Of a stretch of 38,964 nucleotides of DNA, positions 7,972 through 15,003 are shown piece by piece. A model generated the notes under the pieces. It had not been told where the DNA came from and did no database searches. It saw only the letters and a program-made list of their open reading frames with translations. The DNA lies in contig NZ_JARWQD010000306.1 of assembly GCF_029869545.1 (NCBI RefSeq), forward strand, positions 1 to 38,964, read 5' to 3'. The translations under genes were made by a program, and so were the position numbers. Numbering within the stretch: the stretch's first letter is position 1; each line of letters opens with the position of its first letter. Source of the DNA: Nocardia wallacei (GTDB lineage Bacteria > Actinomycetota > Actinomycetes > Mycobacteriales > Mycobacteriaceae).

Positions 7972-8859
7972 ATGACCAGCGCCGCCCCGGACGTCGAGCG
8001 GTGCGCCGAGCCGCTGCGCGGGCTGGCTCCGGACGCACCGGCGGCCCGTTACGCCGCGGACTGGCGGTTGCTGCTGTTCGCTCCCGCCGCCCTGCTGCTG
8101 CAGGTGGCGCACCCGGTGATCGGGTCGGGTGTGGCGCAGCATTCGATCTACCGCGCGGACCCGGTGCGGCGGTTCGACCGGTCCTATTGGGCGACACTGG
8201 CTTTGGCGTTCTACGGCGACGAGACCGCCGAGTACGGCCGCGATATCCGGGCGCTGCACAAGCCGATCGGCGGCACGGACCACGCGGGCCGCAGGTACCA
8301 CGCCTGGGATCCCGAGGCCTACTTCTGGGTGCTGGCCACCGGCTACTGGGCGTCGACGCTGATCGCCGACCGCATCGAGGACGGGCTGAGCCGCGCCGAG
8401 CGGGCGGAGCTGTACGCGGGCTGGCGGCAGATGAGCCTGCTGGCCGGGCTGCGCGAGCGCGACGCCCCCGCCGATCTGGACGCCTTCGAAGCCTTCTTCG
8501 ACCGGGTCCTCGCGCAGCGGCTCGAGCGGCATCCATCGGTGCAGGACGTCTACGATGTCATGCGCCGCCCACCCGCGCCCGCGCGAGTACCGAACCTGGT
8601 GTGGAAGCCGGTGATGTGGGGAGTCGTCGGCCCGTTCGCGGCCTGGGTCAACACCGGCGTGCTGCCTCCGGAGATCCGAGACCTGTTCGGCCGCACCTGG
8701 ACTCACCGCGACGAACGCCTGCTGCGGGTGTTCTTCCGGACGGTCCGCGTGGTCGACCGAGTACTGCCCGCCCCCATCCGCGGCATCACCCGGACCGTCG
8801 CGGTGCGGCGACAGCACGGCATCAAGTCGACGGTCCGGGCCGCGGCCGATGCGGCGTGA
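7972..8859 (+). CDS. Oxygenase MpaB-family (DUF2236) protein, 295 aa
   Basis: Member of the ER-bound oxygenase MpaB/MpaB'/rubber-oxygenase-like family, heme- or metal-dependent helical proteins that are abundant in mycolata. Visible marks are RLLLFAPAALLLQVAHPVI near the N-terminus (with the family histidine), HSIYRADPVRRFDRS, and HAWDPEAYFWVLATGYWAS in the middle. The ATG at 7972 is chosen over the upstream frame because GGAGG at 7962-7966 precedes it. The gene is divergent from the TetR gene and probably its target. Its stop abuts the HxlR stop on the opposite strand with no gap. The substrate cannot be told from sequence. Confidence 0.88.
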   Translation: MTSAAPDVERCAEPLRGLAPDAPAARYAADWRLLLFAPAALLLQVAHPVIGSGVAQHSIYRADPVRRFDRSYWATLALAFYGDETAEYGRDIRALHKPIGGTDHAGRRYHAWDPEAYFWVLATGYWASTLIADRIEDGLSRAERAELYAGWRQMSLLAGLRERDAPADLDAFEAFFDRVLAQRLERHPSVQDVYDVMRRPPAPARVPNLVWKPVMWGVVGPFAAWVNTGVLPPEIRDLFGRTWTHRDERLLRVFFRTVRVVDRVLPAPIRGITRTVAVRRQHGIKSTVRAAADAA

Positions 8860-9255
8860 CTACTTCGACCGGGTGGATTGAGCGTCGGTGCGGGCGTCGT
8901 ATTCCGCGCGGGCGGCGTCGATGTGGGTCAGGTGGGCGATGCTCCACACCAGCAGGGGCGCGGTGGCTTCGCGCAGAGTCCTGCCCATCGGGGTGAGTTC
9001 GTAGCTGACGTGGGGCGGCATGACGTTGTGGACGGTGCGGGTCAGGATTCCGTCGCGTTCCAGGTCGCGCAGTGTGACGGTGAGCATGCGCTGGCTGATC
9101 CCGTCGATGTCGCGTTTGAGTTCGGTGAAGCGGCGGGGACCGTGTCGGAGATTGCGCACGATCAGCAGCGCCCATTTGTCCCCGACGATGTCCAGCACTA
9201 CCCGGGTCCGGCACGCATCGTCCTGCCGCGCAGGCTCCCTGTCCGTCGTGGTCAT
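8860..9255 (-). CDS. HxlR-family winged-helix transcriptional regulator, 131 aa
   Basis: Small MarR-like regulator. The family core runs from CRTRVVLDIVGDKWALLIV (residues ~20-38, the first helices with the conserved DKW) through LRHGPRRFTELKRDIDGIS and RMLTVTLRDLERDGILTRTV (recognition helix and wing) to YELTPMGRTL. The ATG at 9253-9255 has GGAGG five bases upstream; a GTG a few codons earlier is less well placed. It is divergent from the alpha/beta hydrolase gene and probably controls both. A cysteine (C19) lies at the position used for redox or aldehyde sensing in some HxlR proteins; whether it senses here is unknown. Confidence 0.93.
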   Translation of the reverse strand: MTTTDREPARQDDACRTRVVLDIVGDKWALLIVRNLRHGPRRFTELKRDIDGISQRMLTVTLRDLERDGILTRTVHNVMPPHVSYELTPMGRTLREATAPLLVWSIAHLTHIDAARAEYDARTDAQSTRSK

Positions 9256-9348
9256 GGTTACCTCCAAGGAACCGGGGCACCGAAATGTGCCTTATTGCCT
9301 AGGGCATATCGAGCGATCACCATTGATTACGGTTCTTAAACGATACCG

Positions 9349-9365
9349 GGTTACGAACGGTAACC
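9349..9365. promoter_or_regulatory. Likely HxlR operator
   Basis: Perfect inverted repeat GGTTAC / GTAACC with a 5-base spacer, in the 159-base region between the divergent HxlR and hydrolase starts, about 50 bases before the hydrolase ATG. A further GGTTACC half-site lies at 9256-9262, over the HxlR ribosome binding site, which would suit autorepression. Confidence 0.45.
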
Positions 9366-9414
9366 GCCGTTGTGTCGCGCGTGACTCGCTTGAACAGAAA
9401 GACCATCACAGCCC

Positions 9415-10143
9415 ATGTCAACATTTCTGCTGGTCCACGGCGCTTGGCACAGTGGACGGTGCTGGGAGCGCGTGGTGCCGCTGCTGGAGGCGGCCGGACA
9501 CCGAGTGCTCACACCGTCGCTGACCGGCTACGGCGACAAAGCGCATCTACTCGGTCCCGAGGTCGGGCTCGACACGCACGTCGACGACATCGTCACGCTT
9601 ATCGCCGATCAGGATCTCACCGAGCTGATCCTGGTCGGGCACAGCTACGCGGGACTGGTCGTGTCCGCCGTGGCCAACCAGGTTCCGGACCGGATCGCGC
9701 ATATGGTCTATCTCGACGCGATGGTCCCGCAGGACGGTGAGACCGCACTCGACATCCAGCCCGTCACCCGGGATCTGATCGACCTCGCCACTCGGTCCGG
9801 CAGCGGCTGGAGAGTGCCGCCGCTGCCCGAGATGCCACCACCCTTCGGCCTGTTCGGGGTCACCGATCCGGCGGACATCGCCTGGCTGCGTGAGATGCTC
9901 TCGGATCAACCGGTGCGCTGCCTGCAGCAGCCGGTACGCCTGGACAACCCAGCCGCGAACGCCGTTCCGCGCACGCATATCCACTGCGTCGGCGCGAGTC
10001 CGGCAGGAATCACCCGTCGGCCCGTTCCGGCGGTGCAACCCAACGGTTCTCCCGCACAGGTGTGGGAGTTGCAGACCGGCCACGACTGCATGATCACCAT
10101 GCCCGTCGAGCTCAGTGAACTACTGCTGAAACTCGCCGTGTAG
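9415..10143 (+). CDS. Alpha/beta-fold hydrolase, 242 aa
   Basis: Serine hydrolase of the plant-esterase-like (MES/hydroxynitrile-lyase type) branch. The N-terminus FLLVHGAWHSGRCWERVVPL carries the oxyanion HGAW motif, the nucleophile elbow is GHSYAG (Ser about residue 78), and the catalytic His is in TGHDCM near the C-terminus. The length of ~240 residues fits this branch. The ATG at 9415 has only a weak purine-rich site (AGAAAGA) upstream. It is divergent from the HxlR gene with a palindrome between them, so it is probably induced by the compound that HxlR senses; such pairs often act on aromatic or quinone-type compounds, but the substrate is not shown. Confidence 0.88.
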   Translation: MSTFLLVHGAWHSGRCWERVVPLLEAAGHRVLTPSLTGYGDKAHLLGPEVGLDTHVDDIVTLIADQDLTELILVGHSYAGLVVSAVANQVPDRIAHMVYLDAMVPQDGETALDIQPVTRDLIDLATRSGSGWRVPPLPEMPPPFGLFGVTDPADIAWLREMLSDQPVRCLQQPVRLDNPAANAVPRTHIHCVGASPAGITRRPVPAVQPNGSPAQVWELQTGHDCMITMPVELSELLLKLAV

Positions 10144-10266
10144 CGCCACCCGCGACCTCACACGTGGTGGGGTGATTGCACAGTGGCCGACCGAGACAAC
10201 CGGCGCACTGAAATCGACATGAGCGCGCACACGGTCGGGAAGCTTTGGCGGGAATCTCACTATGCC

Positions 10267-10324
10267 GTTCCCGGCAAATACGGGGCGCCCGGATCCCTCG
10301 TTCCCGGCAAATACGCGGCGCCCG
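10267..10324. repeat. Tandem 25-base direct repeat in an intergenic region (site A)
   Basis: Two copies of a 25-base unit at 10267-10291 and 10300-10324, 24 of 25 identical, period 33. Each begins GTTCCCGGCAAATACG and ends in the palindrome GGCGCC plus CG. They lie in the 279-base gap between the convergent hydrolase and EspG genes, directly before the stem-loop at 10337-10359. No reading frame is credible here. Confidence 0.8.
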
Positions 10325-10336
10325 TTCCTCTTTCAT

Positions 10337-10393
10337 TCCCGACACGCTTTTGGTCGGGATCCCGAGAGAAGCGGGCACTGCATGCGTGTCGGG
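10337..10393. repeat. Stem-loop with a competing longer pairing (site A)
   Basis: A perfect 7-bp stem (TCCCGAC / GTCGGGA) with a 9-base loop ACGCTTTTG at 10337-10359. The left arm plus loop start, CCCGACACGC at 10338-10347, can instead pair perfectly over 10 bp with GCGTGTCGGG at 10384-10393. Position between converging genes suits a terminator, but there is no T-tract. The same 7-bp stem/9-base loop design occurs at 32804-32826. Confidence 0.6.
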
Positions 10394-10422
10394 GGAGAAG
10401 GCGTTGGGTGGCTTGCTCGGGC

Positions 10423-11199
10423 TCAGGGGCGGGGGTGGATGCCCGTGCGGGCCTCGGTGGTGGTGCGGGAGAGCATTTGGCGCACTTGGGCTGTCATGCG
10501 GGTGGAGTCGGTGGGCTTGATGGTGATGGTGCGGTCGCCGAAGCTGGCGTAGCGGCCGTCGTCGGCGAAATCGAGGATCTGGAAGTCCTTGCGGCCGTCG
10601 ATATGTCGGTTGTCGGCGCTGCCCCACGGGTAGACGGCGATGTGGAACGACGCGGTGGTCGGACGGTTGAAGAAGCGGGCGAGCTGCTCCTTCGGCCCGA
10701 TGGCCCAGGGATCGCGGACGTGCCCGGCGGGGCGCTCCAGGTCCTCCACGGGGATGGACAGCGATCGTCCTTGTCCCGCAGCGCATTCGGGTAGCTCCGC
10801 GATCAGGGCGGAGGCGAGGCGGTCGGCGGGCAGCAGCGACAGGCGGACCTCGCCGCCGACCGTCTCGTGCGGCCCCGGCGCCTGCACGAGGAGCACGCCG
10901 TGCTGGTCGTGCACCGCGCCGTGCATCCGGATCCGGTGCTCGCGCCGACGGCCCCGGAATCCGGCGACCTCGACGCGCGCCTCGGGGGCGAGCAGTATCG
11001 CGACCGCATGGGCGAGATCCTCGTCCAACTGCGGCAATACTGTGCGCGCGACGCGCTGCCGGGTGCGGTTCACCTCCTCCAGGGTCGGCTCGTCGAGGAA
11101 CCGATGCGCCAGCGGGTACGGCAGCACATCCCGGCCCGTCGAATCCCACAGCACCCGGAATTCGACCGCCTCGAAGCGCCACCGTCTGTCACTGCTCAT
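10423..11199 (-). CDS. espG: EspG-family ESX secretion-associated chaperone, 258 aa
   Basis: EspG proteins are cytosolic chaperones that bind the tip of PE/PPE heterodimers and bring them to the type VII (ESX) secretion machine. The N-terminus WRFEAVEFRVLWDSTGRDVLPYPL is the family's first beta strands, with the central RVEVAGFRG and the C-terminal helix TRMTAQVRQMLSR also typical. The ATG at 11197-11199 begins the conserved part. It is the last gene of a four-gene unit on the minus strand, 73 bases after the PPE/EspB-like gene it presumably serves. No ESX core components (eccA-E, mycP) are in the window, so this would be a satellite cassette using a machine encoded elsewhere. The symbol marks the family, not a specific orthologue. 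Confidence 0.85.
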   Translation of the reverse strand: MSSDRRWRFEAVEFRVLWDSTGRDVLPYPLAHRFLDEPTLEEVNRTRQRVARTVLPQLDEDLAHAVAILLAPEARVEVAGFRGRRREHRIRMHGAVHDQHGVLLVQAPGPHETVGGEVRLSLLPADRLASALIAELPECAAGQGRSLSIPVEDLERPAGHVRDPWAIGPKEQLARFFNRPTTASFHIAVYPWGSADNRHIDGRKDFQILDFADDGRYASFGDRTITIKPTDSTRMTAQVRQMLSRTTTEARTGIHPRP

Positions 11200-11272
11200 C
11201 GCCGAACCCCCGCTCCGGCCTCCGAACACGGTGCGGCACACGGGATCTCTCGGCTCGGCAGCACGGACTTCG

Positions 11273-12649
11273 TCATTCGCCGAGGACCGGGGGCACGGTC
11301 TTCGGCAGGTCCGGGATGCCGGTCAGCTCGTCGCCGTGCTCCTGCGTGATCAGGTAGTCCGGCGTGGTCTTGGTGCGTTCCTCGTCCTTGTCGCCCTGAC
11401 CGCGGCCCGCGGCGCCCGGCGCCATGCCCGGCATGCCGCTGGCCCCCGCACGGCCCGCCGATGCCGCGGCCCGCCCGGCACCGCCCGCCGCCCCCGGTTG
11501 AGCCGCGAGGGGCACGCTGGTGCCGACACCGCCCTGCCCGCCGGGACCCGCCGTGCCGCCGCCCAGGCCGCCACCACCGCCACCGGCACCACCACCGACG
11601 CCACCTCCGCCGCCGAGACCGCGCGACCCGGACCCACCCGAGGACTGCGAGGCGTTCGGGTCCACGCCCGACGACGTGGTCGCGGAGGAGGGATCGGTGC
11701 GGGTCGAGTCGCCGGAGTTCTCCGAGCCGGTCGACCGGCCCGTGTCGCCCGAATTCGACTGCGAGCCCTGCGCATTCGGGTCCTGGGTACCGGCGTCCTG
11801 CTGGGTCGGATCGGTGGTCGCTCCGGTGCCGTCGGTGCCACCGGTGCCGCCGGACTGGGTCGGCCCACCGGTGTTGCCGCCCGGCGTCACCGGCGGCTGG
11901 TCGCCGCCGGGCGGTACGGGCTTCTGCTCGTTCGGCTTCGGGATGACCGGGACATTGGTGTCGCTCTCGTGGACGACCGGGGCGTAGACGGTCGAGAGCA
12001 CGCGCTTGGCCTCGCTGTAGGCATTGGCGTACGCCGAGTCGTCGTTCTTCCAGCCCCGCCCGGCCACGAAATGCCGGAAATTGCTGACGCCCGACCGATG
12101 CTCGGGCACATGGGGCACAAGGTCTTTCGTCGGTTCCAGGCCCGTCCGCAGTTCGGACAGCTTGTTGCCGGTGAGCGTGGCGGCCCGGGATACCTGGGAT
12201 GCCTGCGTGGTGTAGTCGGTGACCATCTTCGCCGCCGCATTACGCGCTTCGCCACGCCAGATGTCCTCGCTGGTGGCCTTGGTCCAGCTCTGCCGGAATG
12301 TTTCCAGCGAGGTCGTGTCCTTTACTCCTAGCTGGCGCCACGCCTCGATGAGGTCACCGACTGCGTTCAGATCGATCTTGTCGACCTTTCCGCGCAGTGT
12401 TGCCAGGTCGTGCTGTTCGAAATTGTCGGTGCTGTTCACCGATCGGGGCCGGAATGCGCCCTCGAAACCGATTTGCGAGGCGGCGCCGCGGACGCTGTCG
12501 CGCTGACGGTTGTACCGGTCCTGCACGTCAGCTGGGCTGGTGGCGTCGGGGATGTTTTCACCTGCGATCCAGCTCGTCAGGGTTCGCCCCATTGCGGCTG
12601 GAATTTGAGACATATCGGGGATTCCGAAATTTGGATAGGTCACGATCAC
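11273..12649 (-). CDS. PPE/EspB-like ESX-secreted protein with Gly/Ser/Pro-rich tail, ~458 aa
   Basis: Residues 1-225 are helical and contain W-rich helix turns as in WXG/PPE folds (TSWIAGENIP, EAWRQLG, and SEDIWRGEARNAA, a W-x-G turn). Residues ~235-425 are low complexity, rich in G, S, P, T and Q with a long poly-Gly stretch, and a short conserved-looking end DYLITQEHGDELTGIPDLP closes the protein. This is the layout of EspB and of Nocardia PPE-type substrates. The GTG at 12647-12649 overlaps the TAG of the upstream gene by one base (TAGTG); a GTG at 12643 and an ATG at 12613 are alternatives. The neighbour EspG supports secretion by ESX. The helical half is visibly less GC-rich than the low-complexity tail. 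Confidence 0.75.
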   Translation of the reverse strand: MIVTYPNFGIPDMSQIPAAMGRTLTSWIAGENIPDATSPADVQDRYNRQRDSVRGAASQIGFEGAFRPRSVNSTDNFEQHDLATLRGKVDKIDLNAVGDLIEAWRQLGVKDTTSLETFRQSWTKATSEDIWRGEARNAAAKMVTDYTTQASQVSRAATLTGNKLSELRTGLEPTKDLVPHVPEHRSGVSNFRHFVAGRGWKNDDSAYANAYSEAKRVLSTVYAPVVHESDTNVPVIPKPNEQKPVPPGGDQPPVTPGGNTGGPTQSGGTGGTDGTGATTDPTQQDAGTQDPNAQGSQSNSGDTGRSTGSENSGDSTRTDPSSATTSSGVDPNASQSSGGSGSRGLGGGGGVGGGAGGGGGGLGGGTAGPGGQGGVGTSVPLAAQPGAAGGAGRAAASAGRAGASGMPGMAPGAAGRGQGDKDEERTKTTPDYLITQEHGDELTGIPDLPKTVPPVLGE

Positions 12650-13032
12650 TACCCGCCTGTCGAGTCAGTGTTGTTGATGGCACCAGCGTTCTCGACGTCT
12701 TGGCCGGTCAGCCGCTTGATGGAGAGAACCATGACCTCACGCATATTTCTGACGGTCTCGGCATGCTCTCTGATCACAGCATCAATCGAATTAGGTTCGC
12801 CGGTGGCCTGTTTAAGAAAGCCAGCTTCCAAGGCACGACCCATGTCGAAGTCGCCGAATCCGCTGACGCGTTTGGTCACCTCTATCAACGTCAACATGCT
12901 CTGCAGATCAGCCAGACGTTGGTCGCAAGCCGCGAGGCACTCACGAGCAACGGTCTCGTCGTCCAAGTACAGCTCACCTGCACGCGCCTGCTCTGTCAGC
13001 TGCTGCCACTTGACAGGCTCATCAGCGCTCAT
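12649..13032 (-). CDS. Small helical protein of the ESX cassette, 127 aa
   Basis: Not recognised by name. The sequence is almost entirely predicted helix (VKWQQLTEQARAGELYLDDE, then VARECLAACDQRLADLQSML and later IREHAETVRNMREVMVLSIK), in size and composition like a WXG100/PE partner or an ESX-associated helical protein, but without a clear W-x-G turn. It starts at the ATG 13030-13032, 27 bases after the lipoprotein gene, and its TAG overlaps the GTG of the PPE/EspB-like gene, so the two are coupled and may form a complex. Base composition is clearly lower in GC than the housekeeping genes of the window, suggesting transfer or fast evolution. Confidence 0.7.
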   Translation of the reverse strand: MSADEPVKWQQLTEQARAGELYLDDETVARECLAACDQRLADLQSMLTLIEVTKRVSGFGDFDMGRALEAGFLKQATGEPNSIDAVIREHAETVRNMREVMVLSIKRLTGQDVENAGAINNTDSTGG

Positions 13033-13059
13033 ACCGTACTCACCCCTCCCGTGTCGTGT

Positions 13060-13587
13060 TCACTTCGGCAACAGCGGAACCAGTTGCTCACCAACCTGAT
13101 GCAGAGATTGGCAAGGATCTCCGGGATTATCCAGCGCCAAGCTACTTATGACTGTGAGTTCGATCGCGCCTTGAGCGGCGGGAAACACGACGTCGCAGGT
13201 TATATCTTTTGTCCCGCCTTCAACGCGAAACTGACGCCCCGAGCGTCCCGCGATCACAGCATCCTGCTGTTCGACATTTCCAGCCTTGCTCTCGATTTCC
13301 TGTGCGGTTCGCTTCCCCGAGAGCACGGTGAGGCTATATGCCTTCCCTCGCCAGTTGCAGATCTCCCACCCGCTCTGATGGACACCCCCGGCCCCGATCT
13401 CCTTGGTCTTCGGGTCCACCCCAGCCCGCACGAGCGCATCATCCGGAATCTGCGTGCACGGGTCCCACAGCTTCGCCTCGGCAGTGGTGGTCGAGGAGCC
13501 GGACGGGCCGTTCCCGCCCCCGTCGGTACAGGCTGCCATTGCCGGGACCATGGCCGCCAGGAGAAGTATCGCGAGTCGGCGCGCCAC
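13060..13587 (-). CDS. DUF3558 lipoprotein, 175 aa
   Basis: Secreted lipoprotein. The signal peptide RRLAILLLAAMVPAMAAC ends in a lipobox (AMAAC, lipid-modified Cys at residue 19), followed by a low-complexity linker and a domain with the DUF3558 pattern WDPCTQIPDDALVRAGVDP and WEICNWRG, plus paired cysteines (TCDVVFP, PCQSLHQ). The start is GTG at 13585-13587 with a G-rich site upstream. DUF3558 proteins are common in Nocardia and Mycobacterium and often lie near ESX substrates or kinases. It is the first gene of the four-gene cassette. Alternative roles cannot be judged from sequence. Confidence 0.85.
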   Translation of the reverse strand: MARRLAILLLAAMVPAMAACTDGGGNGPSGSSTTTAEAKLWDPCTQIPDDALVRAGVDPKTKEIGAGGVHQSGWEICNWRGKAYSLTVLSGKRTAQEIESKAGNVEQQDAVIAGRSGRQFRVEGGTKDITCDVVFPAAQGAIELTVISSLALDNPGDPCQSLHQVGEQLVPLLPK

Positions 13588-13729
13588 TGTCCGCCCCCTT
13601 CAGCTAGATCTTGCCCCTCTGGACCGCTCGACCTTACCAAACCGGGATGTCGGGCGCGGATCCACGCGGAGGATGAACCGGGTGCCGGTGCGGTACAGCG
13701 CGACGCCGGTTCCGTCCGGTCCGGACAGG

Positions 13730-14341
13730 TCAGATCCAGCGCGATCCCGGCTCCGGCCGCCCCAGTTCCGCCCAGAGCACGGTGCGCCCGCCCGTTCGGT
13801 ACTGCCCGCTGCGGGCGCTCATCCGCTCCACGCGCTCGTTGATCAGATTCCCGGAGGCGGCGACGGCGGCGGAATTCTCGACGGAATCGTGCAGTTCGAC
13901 GATCAATCTACCCGCGGATATCGCACGCAGTCGAATACTCATTCGGGTCGGGTAGCCGAGATCGCATTCCTCGATGGCGGCGACGAAGGAATTCGCCATT
14001 TCCCGGACCGCGCGTTCGGCATCGACCAGCACGTCACCCCACTGCCATTTGAACAGGGTGTTCCGCACGAACATGGCGGCCACCGGAACCGCGCTCCGCT
14101 GCGCCGACAGATCGAGCCGATCGGCGCCCGCGCCGGGCAGCGTCCCCGGCGGCGGCAGCCCGCGAGCACTCCCCGCCCGTGTCGCGATATGTGCCGCCAC
14201 CTTCGTGAGTTGCCCTGCGAGCACGGCGATCTCACGCGCGCTGAGCCCCCACGTCGCCGCGTCGAGCGCCGAGCACTCGCAGGCGCTCACTCGACGAATG
14301 TCGTTGAGCAGATCGTCGTTCCGCGCCCCGTCCATGGGCAT
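13730..14341 (-). CDS. Degenerate RsbW/HATPase_c-like ATP-binding protein, 203 aa
   Basis: Residues ~90-203 follow the layout of actinobacterial anti-sigma-type ATPases (GHKL fold): a helix DAERAVREMANSFVAAIEE in the place of the ELVTNA N-box, a strand RLIVELHDS in the place of the D-x-G box, and the C-terminal TGGRTVLWAELGRP that ends many of these proteins. The N-box Asn is shifted and the D-x-G glycine is missing (HDSVENS), so ATP binding may be weak or lost. The first ~90 residues are helical and unrecognised. The start is ATG 14339-14341, one base after the TGA of the resolvase-like gene; ATG 14335 is an alternative. It is the last gene of a three-gene unit divergent from the XRE-TPR regulator. 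Assignment is by pattern and needs a profile search. Confidence 0.55.
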   Translation of the reverse strand: MPMDGARNDDLLNDIRRVSACECSALDAATWGLSAREIAVLAGQLTKVAAHIATRAGSARGLPPPGTLPGAGADRLDLSAQRSAVPVAAMFVRNTLFKWQWGDVLVDAERAVREMANSFVAAIEECDLGYPTRMSIRLRAISAGRLIVELHDSVENSAAVAASGNLINERVERMSARSGQYRTGGRTVLWAELGRPEPGSRWI

Positions 14342-14342
14342 G

Positions 14343-14642
14343 TCACTCCATTGTCCTTCGCGCCCACCGCAATCGGGGATACAGCGTCCACACGTCGACC
14401 GACTGCCGGATCGCATCCATCCACCCGCCGAGATGCAGCGACGACGGCACCACGACCACTCCCGTCGCGGGCACGTCCAGCGAGGAGACGAGCAGTGGAA
14501 ACCACGCATCGGAGGGCTCCACGAACACGGCACGCAAATCCCACCGCTGTGCCACTGCCAACGCCCGAATGTCATCGACATACCTATTCGTCGCAGACTG
14601 CGCAATATCAAGGCGCACAATGCCATAGGATCGCGGATTCAC
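14343..14642 (-). CDS. Short resolvase-like protein without catalytic serine, 99 aa
   Basis: From the GTG at 14640-14642, with GAGGCG upstream as a plausible ribosome binding site; a longer version from ATG 14717 is less likely. The sequence matches the fold pattern of a serine-recombinase N-terminal domain: YGIVRLDIAQS at the start (where recombinases have YxRxS), a helix NRYVDDIRALAVAQRWDL, a strand AVFVEP, and GVVVVPSSLHLGGW. The catalytic Ser position is occupied by Asp (RLD) and there is no DNA-binding tail, so it cannot recombine DNA. It looks like a domesticated fold used for protein contact or regulation. It is tightly spaced with the ATPase-like gene (one base). Confidence 0.5.
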   Translation of the reverse strand: MNPRSYGIVRLDIAQSATNRYVDDIRALAVAQRWDLRAVFVEPSDAWFPLLVSSLDVPATGVVVVPSSLHLGGWMDAIRQSVDVWTLYPRLRWARRTME

Positions 14643-14694
14643 GACATCGCCTCGACGGTCCTCGCGGTCCGCTGCCGCGGACGGCCCGCCACCG

Positions 14695-14901
14695 TCAGCT
14701 CCCGATGTGGGGAGCATCGGCGGGAATCATCCGGTTCGCCTGCACCAGAACGTATTTGGCGTGTCGGAGCGCGGGACAGCCGGTAGCCGCGCACTCCTTG
14801 TGAACCTGCCACACCGCATGGGCTTCCGCGACGGTCCAGGTCCGCCCCGGCGGCGGCGCGTTGTGCGCCATGAGTACCGGATGCGCTTGATCGGGCAACA
14901 T
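14695..14901 (-). CDS. Small conserved-looking protein, ~68 aa
   Basis: A short gene too small to stand out by length. The coding-like part begins at ATG 14899-14901 (GTG 14913 is an alternative) with MLPDQAHPVLMAHNAPPPG, followed by TWTVAEAHAVWQVHKECAAT and a two-cysteine segment (KEC..TGCPALRHAK), and ends DAPHIGS. It does not match a family I can name; the two cysteines and the histidines could bind a metal. It lies 52 bases before the resolvase-like gene on the same strand and faces away from the XRE-TPR gene, so it is probably the first member of that three-gene unit. No clear ribosome binding site is visible. Confidence 0.45.
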   Translation of the reverse strand: MLPDQAHPVLMAHNAPPPGRTWTVAEAHAVWQVHKECAATGCPALRHAKYVLVQANRMIPADAPHIGS

Positions 14902-15003
14902 TTCGTCAGACACGCGAATAATGTTGCCCAGGTCACAATCGAGGAGGAAGGTAAGTAGCACGCAGGCTTCAGCAATCGACAGCAACGGGCAGGCAGGGGT
15001 GCC

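Noticed and set aside
10267..10324. CRISPR or attachment site from the 25-base repeats
   Set aside because: Only two copies with an 8-base gap, no integrase and no cas genes; it fits an intergenic repeat better.
12397..13842. Plus-strand open frame across the ESX cassette
   Set aside because: No ribosome binding site and no recognisable domain; the minus-strand genes have coupled starts, a lipobox and family motifs.
14343..14642. Active site-specific recombinase and hence a mobile element
   Set aside because: The catalytic serine is replaced, the protein has no DNA-binding part, and no inverted repeats or target duplications are seen around it.
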